Below, piece after piece: positions 1 through 5,710 of a DNA stretch of 7,139 nucleotides. The notes under the pieces are model-generated. The model was given only the letters and a program-made list of their open reading frames with translations, was not told the origin of the DNA and made no database searches. The DNA lies in NCBI GenBank assembly GCA_900764215.1, contig CAAFNI010000344.1:1-7139 (forward strand), read 5' to 3'. The position numbers and the translations under genes are program-made. This stretch comes from an uncultured Sutterella sp. (GTDB lineage Bacteria > Pseudomonadota > Gammaproteobacteria > Burkholderiales > Burkholderiaceae_F). How positions within the stretch are numbered: position 1 is the stretch's first letter; each line of letters starts with the position of its first letter.

Positions 1-17
1 ACCTACTACCCCTGCCA
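1..17 (+). tRNA. 3' end of a tRNA, probably tRNA-Gln (partial, cut by window edge)
   Basis: The first 17 bases are the 3' strand of a T-stem, the 3' acceptor strand, a G discriminator and an encoded CCA at 15-17. Bases 2-17 are identical to the last 16 bases of the complete tRNA-Gln at 230-245. The same acceptor end (TACCCCT then GCCA) makes a second glutamine tRNA, perhaps the TTG isoacceptor, the simplest reading. The anticodon lies outside the window, so the identity is inferred. Confidence 0.75.
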
Positions 18-75
18 AATCAATCGTCGGAGTGACTCTCCTGATTCAGCTCAAGCATGGAACAGTCAGCATTTC

Positions 76-160
76 GCGGTCGTGGCGAAATTGGTAGACG
101 CGCAGCGTTGAGGTCGCTGTGGTGAGAGCCATGAGAGTTCGAGTCTCTCCGACCGCACCA
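76..160 (+). tRNA. tRNA-Leu (anticodon GAG)
   Basis: A complete class II tRNA. The seven-base acceptor stem GCGGTCG (76-82) pairs with CGACCGC (150-156), followed by discriminator A157 and an encoded CCA at 158-160. The anticodon stem CAGCG/CGCTG (103-107 with 115-119) holds a TTGAGGT loop with anticodon GAG at 110-112, which reads CUC and CUU leucine codons. A long variable arm (about 120-132, TGG pairing with CCA) and the A discriminator are leucine hallmarks. The T-arm is GAGAG/CTCTC around TTCGAGT (133-149). It lies 58 bases after the partial tRNA and only 7 bases before tRNA-Gln, so the three are probably cut from one precursor transcript. No promoter is obvious in the 18-75 spacer. Confidence 0.96.
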
Positions 161-167
161 GATTGAT

Positions 168-245
168 TGGGGTATCGCCAAGTCCGGTTAAGGCATCGGA
201 TTCTGAATCCGACATTCGTAGGTTCGAATCCTACTACCCCTGCCA
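168..245 (+). tRNA. tRNA-Gln (anticodon CTG)
   Basis: A complete cloverleaf. The anticodon stem TCGGA/TCCGA (196-200 with 208-212) closes a TTCTGAA loop with anticodon CTG at 203-205, reading CAG. The T-arm GTAGG/CCTAC surrounds TTCGAAT, and the end is discriminator G242 plus an encoded CCA at 243-245. The acceptor stem begins T168 and ends T241, so the 1-72 position is a U-U mismatch. As I recall, many betaproteobacterial tRNA-Gln genes end the same way, and glutaminyl-tRNA synthetase favours a weak first pair, so this is not read as damage. It is the last gene of the tRNA cluster, with a terminator starting about 10 bases later. Confidence 0.95.
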
Positions 246-254
246 GACAATCGG

Positions 255-291
255 AAAAGTGGACGTTCTTCGGGACGTCCACTTTTTTTTT
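255..291 (+). terminator. Rho-independent terminator of the tRNA cluster
   Basis: Bases 255-268 pair with 273-286 around a UUCG tetraloop closed by C268-G273. The core AGTGGACGT/ACGTCCACT is perfect, there is one T-G wobble near the loop, and the stem is extended by A/T pairs. A run of nine T follows from 283. The exceptionally stable loop and long U-tract make this a textbook intrinsic terminator for the tRNA transcript. Confidence 0.95.
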
Positions 292-337
292 ACCTCCCCT
301 TCCCCTCGCTTCACCTCCTCTCTTCACCTGATGCCGC

Positions 338-364
338 CTGACGGCGCACAAACCATCCTTTAAT
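338..364 (+). promoter_or_regulatory. Weak candidate sigma70 promoter for the amidohydrolase-nikR unit
   Basis: TTTAAT at 359-364 matches the -10 consensus at five of six bases. CTGACG at 338-343 matches the -35 at four of six, but the spacer is only 15 bases. It lies in the 139-base gap between the tRNA terminator and the amidohydrolase start, where a promoter is needed. No NikR-type operator (GTATGA-N16-TCATAC) is visible here. A rough match only. Confidence 0.3.
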
Positions 365-430
365 ATCTCTTCCTTCACGCCGGCATTGCCCTATCCTTGT
401 AGAACATCGTTTCTTCAAGAACAGCATCTC

Positions 431-2038
431 ATGCACGACGTCTTCTTTCACCATGCCGTCATTCACGACGGCGAACGTTTCCGGAACGCCGACGCCCTCC
501 TGGTTCGCGACGGACGCATCGCTTGGATCGGCCGTGCCGGCGAAGCCCCTGCCTGCACGGGCGTTCCGTCCGTCGACCTTGCGGGACGGACGATTCTCCC
601 CGCCTTTTGCGACGTCCACACGCATCCAAGCTGGATTGCGGCCACAGTGAAGGCCGTCCCCTGCGTTTCGCCTATCGTCAACACGATAGACGAAATGATC
701 GATGCACTTCGCCGTCATCCGAACGCAGGCAAAGGGGCCGACGCCTGGATCACGGGCTTTGGCTACGACGAGGGCAAACTTGCAGAGCACCGTACCCCCA
801 CGCTCGAGGATCTAGACCGCGCAAGCTCCTCGCAGCCCGTCTTCGTCAAGCGCTCGGACTGCCATTCCGCCGTCTGCAACAGTGTCGCCCTCAAGCTCGC
901 CGGGATTTCCGCCGACTCGCCCGATCCTGCAGGCGGTCGATTCGGCCGCTTTGAGGATGGACGTCCAAACGGCGTGCTGATTGAATTCAGCGCTGCGCAG
1001 GCCGTCGAACGTCTGATGGGGGCGCCGACTTTCGAAAGCGAAGTGGAGATGATGGTCGCGTCGGGCGAGCACTTTCTCGCTCGAGGCATTCTCGCCTTCA
1101 CGGAGATGATGGCCGACTACCGGCAACTCTCCGTCTATCGTGAGGCCTCACGACGAGGCTTCCCGGTTCGCGCCGGACTTTACCTGGTCTGGAAGGGCGG
1201 ACGCGATCCCGAAGGCATGCCCCCGCTCTCCGACGCAGACCGAACGGGCGACCACTTCATCGCCGGCGTCAAGCTCTTTGCCGACGGCAGCGTCTCCGGC
1301 GCCACCGCTGCCGTGACGTCACCCTATCTCAACGGATCGACGGGCATGGTGACGCTCGATGACGAAGCGCTCTCAGCAGCCGCCGAGTATGCGCGCGTCA
1401 ACCGCGTGCAGCTTTCCGTCCACGCCATGGGTGATCGCGCAGTCGAACGCATCATCGAACGCTTCGAACACGAACCCCCATGGCTTCATGACCGGCCGTC
1501 CGTGCGCATCGAACACGCCACCTTTCTCAATGCCAGGCAGATCGCCCGCATGAATGCGTCGCCCATGAATTTCGGCGTAACCACTCAAGTGATCTTTCCC
1601 TACGCCGAAATCGAAGGCTACAGAGCCGTTCTTGCGACGAGGGACCTAGAGCGCGTCTATCCGGTAAAGACCGCCTCGGCCATGATGGAGGCCTTTGCGC
1701 TCTCGTCGGACGCGCCCGCCACCGCTTGGGCCGATCCCGACGACCCCTTCGTTTCGATGGGCGCCGCCGTCAGCCGCACGGCCTGGGACGGCACGCGCTT
1801 CAATGCGTCGGAGGGCGTGACAAACGAGGAGGCACTCGCCCTCTACACCTCACGTCCCATGCGGGTGCTGCCCTTTGAAGGCTCGGGACGCCTCGACTGC
1901 GGCATGCGCGCCGACTTCATCGTGCTTCGCAACCCGCTATCGTTCTCGTCCGGGTCGCTTGCCGACAATTCGGTCTTGGAACTCTACCGCGAGGGCGCTC
2001 TGCTTTATCGCGCGCCCGCTAAAATTGAGGACATCTGA
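431..2038 (+). CDS. Metal-dependent amidohydrolase, YtcJ-like (amidohydrolase family 3)
   Basis: A 535-residue cytoplasmic hydrolase of the amidohydrolase superfamily, expected to split an amide, cyclic amide or formamide bond. The substrate cannot be told from sequence. The N-terminal beta-sandwich segment (DALLVRDGRIAWIG, residues 21-34) leads into the HxH metal motif (H63, H65 in FCDVHTHPSW). Further family signatures are KLFADGSVSG (281-290, K281 a candidate metal-bridging lysine), HAMGD (331-335), RIEHA (359-363) and SDAP (426-429, D427 the likely catalytic aspartate). A C-terminal sandwich strand MRADFIVL closes it. Length is normal for YtcJ/NfdA-type proteins, and no signal peptide is seen. 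ATG at 431 is chosen because MHDVFFHHAVIHDG is a typical family N-terminus. A TTG at 386 would add 15 unlikely residues, although no strong Shine-Dalgarno precedes 431. nikR starts 14 bases after its stop, suggesting one transcript. Confidence 0.88.
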   Translation: MHDVFFHHAVIHDGERFRNADALLVRDGRIAWIGRAGEAPACTGVPSVDLAGRTILPAFCDVHTHPSWIAATVKAVPCVSPIVNTIDEMIDALRRHPNAGKGADAWITGFGYDEGKLAEHRTPTLEDLDRASSSQPVFVKRSDCHSAVCNSVALKLAGISADSPDPAGGRFGRFEDGRPNGVLIEFSAAQAVERLMGAPTFESEVEMMVASGEHFLARGILAFTEMMADYRQLSVYREASRRGFPVRAGLYLVWKGGRDPEGMPPLSDADRTGDHFIAGVKLFADGSVSGATAAVTSPYLNGSTGMVTLDDEALSAAAEYARVNRVQLSVHAMGDRAVERIIERFEHEPPWLHDRPSVRIEHATFLNARQIARMNASPMNFGVTTQVIFPYAEIEGYRAVLATRDLERVYPVKTASAMMEAFALSSDAPATAWADPDDPFVSMGAAVSRTAWDGTRFNASEGVTNEEALALYTSRPMRVLPFEGSGRLDCGMRADFIVLRNPLSFSSGSLADNSVLELYREGALLYRAPAKIEDI

Positions 2039-2052
2039 ACGGAGAGACATTC

Positions 2053-2532
2053 ATGCAGCGATTCACGCTTTCCATCGACGACGAGCTTGCCGAACGGTTT
2101 GATGAATATCTGGCAGAGCACGGATATGCCAACCGCTCGGAATGCTTTCGCGACATTCTTCGCAACCATCTCGCCAACGAAGATCTCCAGGCCAATCCGT
2201 CCTCGGAATGCGTGGGCGTGCTCAGCTACGCCTACAACCATCATGAACGCCAGCTCGCCATGCGCATGACCGAATATCAGCACGAGCATGCGGGCGAAGT
2301 GATTTCAACCATGCACGTGCACGCCACGCACGAGGAATGCGTCGAAAGCGTCGTGATTCGCGGATGCGCTGAAGACGTCGTAGCACTCTCAAGACGCCTA
2401 TCAGCGGAACCCGGCGTGCGGCACGGGCGCCTCAACCTCATTCCGGTAAGCGGCGAAGCTGCCGGCCGCCCTCATGACCACGACCATGGCCATGAGAAAG
2501 AAGATGCCCATGCGCATTCTCACGGTCATTGA
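2053..2532 (+). CDS. nikR: Nickel-responsive transcriptional regulator NikR with His-rich tail
   Basis: A 159-residue repressor that binds DNA when loaded with Ni(II), normally limiting nickel uptake. Residues 1-45 form the ribbon-helix-helix DNA-binding domain (MQRFTLSIDDEL and a NRSECFRDILR helix). R3 and T5 match the base-contacting residues of E. coli NikR, and S7 replaces T7. Residues about 53-133 form the ACT-like tetramerisation and metal domain. The nickel ligands are all present: H77, H88, H90 and C96, the E. coli H76/H87/H89/C95 set shifted by one. The family normally ends near residue 133 (GVRHGRLNLIP here). This protein continues for about 25 residues, with eight histidines in the last 19 (H141 to H159, spaced HxH). 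GGAGAG at 2041-2046 lies six bases before the ATG, a good ribosome site. It follows the amidohydrolase by 14 bases. No nickel transporter, urease or hydrogenase gene is in the window, so its targets lie elsewhere or include its own operon. Confidence 0.95.
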   Translation: MQRFTLSIDDELAERFDEYLAEHGYANRSECFRDILRNHLANEDLQANPSSECVGVLSYAYNHHERQLAMRMTEYQHEHAGEVISTMHVHATHEECVESVVIRGCAEDVVALSRRLSAEPGVRHGRLNLIPVSGEAAGRPHDHDHGHEKEDAHAHSHGH

Positions 2533-2558
2533 TCGGACTCAAGCAAGCTTTTCATGGC

Positions 2559-2594
2559 AAAAATCGGCGGACTCCCTCGGAAGCCGCTGTTTTT
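2559..2594. terminator. Probable bidirectional terminator between nikR and the femAB-like gene
   Basis: CGGCGG (2565-2570) pairs with CCGCTG (2584-2589), including one G-T wobble, with a 13-base loop. The stem is flanked by AAAAA on the left (2559-2563) and TTTTT on the right (2590-2594). It sits in the 84-base gap between two convergent stop codons and can serve both strands. The loop is large and the stem short, so efficiency is uncertain. Confidence 0.6.
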
Positions 2595-2616
2595 GCACCT
2601 TCTGTCGGTGGCCGCT

Positions 2617-3735
2617 TCAGGCGTAATACCCCGGCATGCTCATTTCGCGCGCCGCAAACTGCCTGTAGCCGTCCATGTCGAGCGGATAATCCCAGCATCC
2701 CATCTGATGGTAGATTTGCCCGCCGAACCCCGTCTTGAAGCGGTAGAGGCCGTGCATCGGATGTGACGGATCCGCATTGGGCGCGACCCCGAACAGGTCA
2801 TACTCGCTGCAGCCCGCACGGCGCGCTGTCCGCATGGCATGCCACTGCAGCGCGTAGGTGGGCATCAGGTGCCGCCCTTCAGTGGCGCTCGCGCCGTAGA
2901 GATAGGTTGCACGATGTGCCGAGAGTATGAGGAACATCGCCGCAAGCGGCTGCTCCTCATGAAAGGCCGTCAGGAGCTTGACGCGCACTTGCGGATCCGG
3001 ACACTGCATGCGGCTCGCGAAGACGCTCTCGAAATAGCGGACGTCGTTGACATGCAGGCCGTTGCGCGAAGCCGTCTGCGCATAGAGCTCGTACCATAGG
3101 CCGAGCGCCTCGGGCCCCGTCTCGCGCACCTCGATCCCCTTTCTGCGGGCGAGTCCGATGTTGTATCGGGTCTTGGGCTTCATGGAGGCGAGAATCTCCT
3201 CCTCGCTTCTGCAGAGGTCCACCACGATGGTGTCGGACGGGAGGACGTTCATGTTTGCCTTGAAGAGATTCCAGGCAGCCGTGCCGTAGTTCATGTGCAT
3301 TTCCTGGAATTCCTTGCGGGGACATCCCCGCCAATTTCCCTCGGCGTCGAAGTCGCTCTCCTTGCACCAATGCGACTGCCAGTTGAGGTCGTAACGTATA
3401 GCCAGGCACCCCTTGGGCAGATAGCTCCTCAGGCACTCGGAAAGCTCTTCAAGAAAGCGGCCCTGGTTTTCCTCCGAAGGCTCGATTTCGGGACCATAAG
3501 GCAGATAGGCCACGTACTCGTCACGGCTGCAGTGTTGGGCGAACATCAGGAGATCCGCATTGGTGCGTGACCAACCGCCCACGTCTGTATAGAGGTCGCT
3601 GTTGCGCACGGAAAATTCGAATGCCTTGGACCGCATGCCCAGATTGGCTTTTACGCGAGACCAGAAGGAGGTCTGCTGAACGATGGGCGTGCTGTAGGCG
3701 TCGGAGACGTCCTTGGGTTCGACGAGAAGATGCAT
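2617..3735 (-). CDS. FemAB/FemX-like aminoacyltransferase (GNAT fold)
   Basis: A 372-residue protein of the FemABX family, which in Gram-positive bacteria uses aminoacyl-tRNA to add amino acids to the lipid II stem peptide. Visible family features are the KPKTRYNIGLARRKGIEV segment (186-203, a basic helix following the VVDL strand), ATYLYGAS (276-283), a YDLFGV strand (312-317) and the conserved end GLYRFKTGFGG (329-339) with H343 and WDYP. It lacks the long coiled-coil arm of staphylococcal FemA, consistent with its shorter length. There is no signal peptide, so it should be cytoplasmic. ATG at 3735 is chosen because AAGGG (3748-3752) and AAAGGA (3756-3761) lie upstream. A TTG at 3768 would sit before these sites and adds 11 residues without family character. 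The gene is isolated between two terminators and is probably monocistronic. In a Gram-negative its acceptor is unknown: peptidoglycan peptide or another amine. Confidence 0.85.
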   Translation of the reverse strand: MHLLVEPKDVSDAYSTPIVQQTSFWSRVKANLGMRSKAFEFSVRNSDLYTDVGGWSRTNADLLMFAQHCSRDEYVAYLPYGPEIEPSEENQGRFLEELSECLRSYLPKGCLAIRYDLNWQSHWCKESDFDAEGNWRGCPRKEFQEMHMNYGTAAWNLFKANMNVLPSDTIVVDLCRSEEEILASMKPKTRYNIGLARRKGIEVRETGPEALGLWYELYAQTASRNGLHVNDVRYFESVFASRMQCPDPQVRVKLLTAFHEEQPLAAMFLILSAHRATYLYGASATEGRHLMPTYALQWHAMRTARRAGCSEYDLFGVAPNADPSHPMHGLYRFKTGFGGQIYHQMGCWDYPLDMDGYRQFAAREMSMPGYYA

Positions 3736-3774
3736 GGCGTGGCGGGTCCCTTGATTCCTTTCTGACAAAAATGC

Positions 3775-3813
3775 AAAAAAGCACGCGGGCGCATCTGTGA
3801 TGCGCCCGCGTGC
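3775..3813 (-). terminator. Intrinsic terminator or attenuator hairpin in the femAB-like gene leader
   Basis: A perfect 15-bp inverted repeat (3781-3795 with 3799-3813) encloses a 3-base loop. On the minus strand it is followed directly by TTTTTT (the A-run at 3775-3780). On the plus strand it is followed by GGGTTTG, so it can only act on minus-strand transcripts. It lies 39 bases before the chosen ATG of the femAB-like gene and downstream of a promoter-like element. It is therefore not needed to end the antiporter transcript, which has its own terminator at 3951-3991. Confidence 0.85.
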
Positions 3814-3838
3814 GGGTTTGACGACACTTTACCGCACG
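3809..3838. repeat. 7-bp inverted repeat with 16-base spacer bracketing the candidate -10
   Basis: CGTGCGG at 3809-3815 is the exact reverse complement of CCGCACG at 3832-3838. The 16 bases between contain the candidate -10 (3826-3831). The left copy overlaps the base of the terminator-like hairpin by five bases (3809-3813). It could be an operator in DNA or, in a longer transcript, an alternative stem competing with the terminator. Chance is possible in GC-rich sequence. Confidence 0.35.
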
Positions 3839-3854
3839 TCACTTAAAATGTCAC
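3826..3854 (-). promoter_or_regulatory. Candidate sigma70 promoter upstream of the femAB-like gene
   Basis: On the minus strand GTGACA (3854-3849) matches the -35 at five of six bases, and TAAAGT (3831-3826) matches the -10 at four of six, with an ideal 17-base spacer. A start near 3819 would place the terminator-like hairpin only about six bases into the transcript. It lies in the AT-rich gap between the antiporter terminator and the gene. Confidence 0.5.
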
Positions 3855-3950
3855 ACGAAATTTAAAACTATCACGCATTGCAGCAAAACAAGTGTCTCTT
3901 TAAAGCAACCAATTCTCCAATTTCCCTGTCGTTCCATAAAGGACAGAAAT
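3855..3950. other. AT-rich intergenic stretch with no gene
   Basis: Together with 3814-3854 this is the low-GC gap between the femAB-like gene's leader hairpin and the antiporter terminator. I see no coding potential. One weak inverted repeat, CTGTC (3926-3930) with GACAG (3942-3946), lies near its right end. Any further promoter or regulator site for the femAB-like gene would be here, but none is clear. Confidence 0.5.
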
Positions 3951-3991
3951 AAAAAGGCGCTTCGCGGCTTTCTCCGCGAAGCGCCTTTTTT
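3951..3991. terminator. Strong terminator downstream of the antiporter gene
   Basis: A perfect 12-bp stem, GGCGCTTCGCGG (3956-3967) with CCGCGAAGCGCC (3974-3985), has a 6-base loop and is flanked by AAAAA on the left and TTTTTT on the right. On the minus strand the hairpin begins 30 bases after the antiporter stop and is followed by a U-run. The symmetric flanks would also allow it to work on the plus strand. Confidence 0.93.
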
Positions 3992-4015
3992 ACGGATATG
4001 GTTCCGAATTCACGC

Positions 4016-5428
4016 TCACACGAGGAAAAGCATGTCCATCAGGAAGAAGGTCGGGAAGAGAATCGCAACCGACCAGAGCATGTAGCCGAAGAAGGTCGGC
4101 ATCTTGATGCCGCGCTCGTTGCAGATGGAGACCGTCATGAAGTTCGGGGCGTTGCCGATGTAGGTCACGGCGCCCATGAACACAGACCCCATCGAGATGG
4201 CCATCAGGGTCTTGGCGCCCTCTCCCATCAGCACGGCAGGATCACCGCCTGCAAGGTTGAAGAACGCAAGGTACGTCGGTGCGTTGTCGAGGAACGCGGA
4301 GAGCATGCCCGTGAGCCAGAAGAAGAACGTGTTGTTGAAGCTGCCGTCGGCGTTCGTCACGAGTGCGACGAGCGGAGCGAAGTGACCGTCATGGCCGGCG
4401 CGCAGCATGGCGAGCACCGGAACGATGCAGCAGAAGATGCCGAAGAAGAGCTTGGCGACTTCGAGAATCGGATCCCAGCTGAAGTGGTTGGCTTCGCGCG
4501 TGGCCTTCTTGGTGAGGAGCAGAGAGGCGCAGGAAATCACGATGAAGAGCACGTCGCGAAGCACGCCTTCGAGCGAAAAGTGCACGCCGAGGAACGTGAA
4601 GTCAACGCCGGAGCGCCAGAAGCCCGACATGAGCACCGTGCCGATGATGGCGGCCAGGAACAGGATGTTGATGCCGCCGTCAACGCCGATGGCCTTCTTC
4701 TCTTCGGGCGCCTTGAAGCCGTCCTTGACGTCGCGGGCGAACATGAAGCTGTCGATCGCGAAGTAGACCGCCAGCAGAATTCCGCCGGTGACGAGCCAAG
4801 GCAGCAGAAGGTGTTCAAGCGTCCAGAAGAAGCTCACGCCCTTGAGAAAGCCGAGAAAGAGCGGAGGATCGCCGAGCGGGGTGAGCGCGCCGCCCACGTT
4901 GGCCACGAGGAAGATGAAGAAGATGAAGGTGTGGACCTTGCGCTTGCGGTTCTCGTTGGCGCCGATGAGCGGACGGATGAGCAGCATGGCGGCGCCCGTA
5001 GTGCCCATGAAGTTGGCGAGCACGGCGCCGAGCGCGAGGATGCAGGTGTTCACGATCGGACGGCCGACAAAGCTGCCGCGGACGTGAATGCCGCCCGCCA
5101 CGATGAAGAGCGACCCGACGAAGATGATGAAGGGGACGTAGTCGGCAAGAAGAACGTGCGCTATTTCATTGAAGGCCGTGCCCGGGCCGAAGACGGCGGC
5201 GAGCGGGAAAATGCAGCACAAGGCCCAGAAGACGGAGATCTTGCCGAAATGATGGTGCCAGATGTGCGGAGCGAAGAGCGGGAAAAGCGCAATGGAAAGC
5301 AGAATGCCGGCAAAGGGGACGGCCCAGGCCAGGCCGAGCTCGGCGCCGTTCATCTCGCTTGCCATGGCAGCTGCAGGCAGCAGGAAGGTTGCAGCTGCGG
5401 CCGCAACGCTTTTGATGGACAAAGTCAC
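4016..5428 (-). CDS. CitMHS_2/NhaD-like membrane antiporter (sodium:proton antiporter or citrate transporter family)
   Basis: A 470-residue, very hydrophobic inner-membrane protein of the ion transporter superfamily, related to NhaD Na+/H+ antiporters and to proteins labelled putative citrate transport (CitMHS_2). It begins with a signal-like segment (residues 1-24, ending AMAS) and continues with roughly 11-12 membrane spans. Two inverted-repeat halves each carry hairpin-type motifs: GTTGAA (142-147) and NVGGALTPLGDPP (177-189) in the first, FLDNAPT (379-385) and YIGNAPN (423-429) in the second. A charged cytoplasmic loop lies near 232-246. GTG at 5428 is taken as the start because ACTCCCT at 5436-5442 (AGGGAGT on the minus strand) is an excellent Shine-Dalgarno at good spacing, and the signal-like segment follows at once. 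An upstream TTG would add 46 residues without membrane character. It has its own leader and terminator, so it is probably monocistronic. Na+/H+ exchange and carboxylate transport cannot be separated by sequence. Confidence 0.88.
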   Translation of the reverse strand: MTLSIKSVAAAAATFLLPAAAMASEMNGAELGLAWAVPFAGILLSIALFPLFAPHIWHHHFGKISVFWALCCIFPLAAVFGPGTAFNEIAHVLLADYVPFIIFVGSLFIVAGGIHVRGSFVGRPIVNTCILALGAVLANFMGTTGAAMLLIRPLIGANENRKRKVHTFIFFIFLVANVGGALTPLGDPPLFLGFLKGVSFFWTLEHLLLPWLVTGGILLAVYFAIDSFMFARDVKDGFKAPEEKKAIGVDGGINILFLAAIIGTVLMSGFWRSGVDFTFLGVHFSLEGVLRDVLFIVISCASLLLTKKATREANHFSWDPILEVAKLFFGIFCCIVPVLAMLRAGHDGHFAPLVALVTNADGSFNNTFFFWLTGMLSAFLDNAPTYLAFFNLAGGDPAVLMGEGAKTLMAISMGSVFMGAVTYIGNAPNFMTVSICNERGIKMPTFFGYMLWSVAILFPTFFLMDMLFLV

Positions 5429-5435
5429 GATGGAG

Positions 5436-5442
5436 ACTCCCT
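5436..5442 (-). promoter_or_regulatory. Ribosome binding site deciding the GTG start of the antiporter
   Basis: The minus strand reads AGGGAGT about eight bases before the GTG at 5428. No comparable site precedes the other in-frame start candidates. A 6-bp inverted repeat (5445-5450 with 5464-5469) ends two bases upstream of it. Confidence 0.8.
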
Positions 5443-5646
5443 GTGGCGGCTGCTGAGACGTCGGCCGCCGGTTGAAAATGGCGTACGTTGGAAGGTGCGG
5501 TCCGATGCGCGAACGCCAACTGTACTTTCCAATGTGCACCGCGTTACAAAATATCTCAGAATGCAAACATACACGGATTTTATGATCCCTGCAGAACTTT
5601 CCGCGCTTTCTTTACAAAAGGGACATTCAACTAAGTCGAAAGGCTT
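5443..5646 (-). promoter_or_regulatory. Leader and promoter region of the antiporter gene, no gene seen
   Basis: This lies between the pncB terminator and the antiporter ribosome site. It must hold the antiporter promoter because the terminator at 5649-5685 should stop transcription from pncB. I find no convincing -35/-10 pair on the minus strand. AT-rich patches at about 5540-5600 are the likeliest place. The only structure noted is the 6-bp inverted repeat next to the ribosome site. Confidence 0.45.
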
Positions 5647-5648
5647 AG

Positions 5649-5685
5649 AAAACGCAGGGGCGCGGGCTTCCGGCCCGCACCCCTG
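5649..5685 (-). terminator. Terminator downstream of pncB
   Basis: Bases 5655-5667 and 5673-5685 form a 13-bp stem with a 5-base loop. The single irregular pair (5661 with 5679) is a U-G wobble in minus-strand RNA but a C-A mismatch in plus-strand RNA, which shows that the minus strand is the functional direction. A short U-run (A-run 5649-5652 on the plus strand) follows after CG. The stem starts 25 bases after the pncB stop. Confidence 0.85.
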
Positions 5686-5710
5686 AGCTTGCGCCATTTC
5701 TTCTGCGCCC

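Noticed and set aside
18..75. Small inverted repeat GGAG/CTCC (29-32 with 38-41) in the tRNA spacer
   Set aside because: Four pairs only and no U-run. It is most likely spacer trimmed during tRNA processing.
168..241. First acceptor pair of tRNA-Gln is U-U, possibly a degenerate tRNA
   Set aside because: All other stems are intact and a weak first pair is known to suit glutamine tRNAs, so it is read as functional.
386..430. TTG start extending the amidohydrolase by 15 residues
   Set aside because: The extra residues do not resemble family N-termini, and the protein from ATG 431 begins with the usual beta strand. No ribosome site supports the TTG.
5429..5566. 46-residue N-terminal extension of the antiporter
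   Set aside because: The extension is polar and shows no membrane or family character, whereas GTG 5428 has a strong ribosome site and opens directly into a signal-like segment.
3998..5686. A 562-codon open frame on the + strand, antisense to the antiporter
   Set aside because: Its product is almost only E, R, H, A, D and G, without any hydrophobic core or family signature. It is the complement of hydrophobic membrane codons in GC-rich DNA, while the minus strand encodes a clear transporter.
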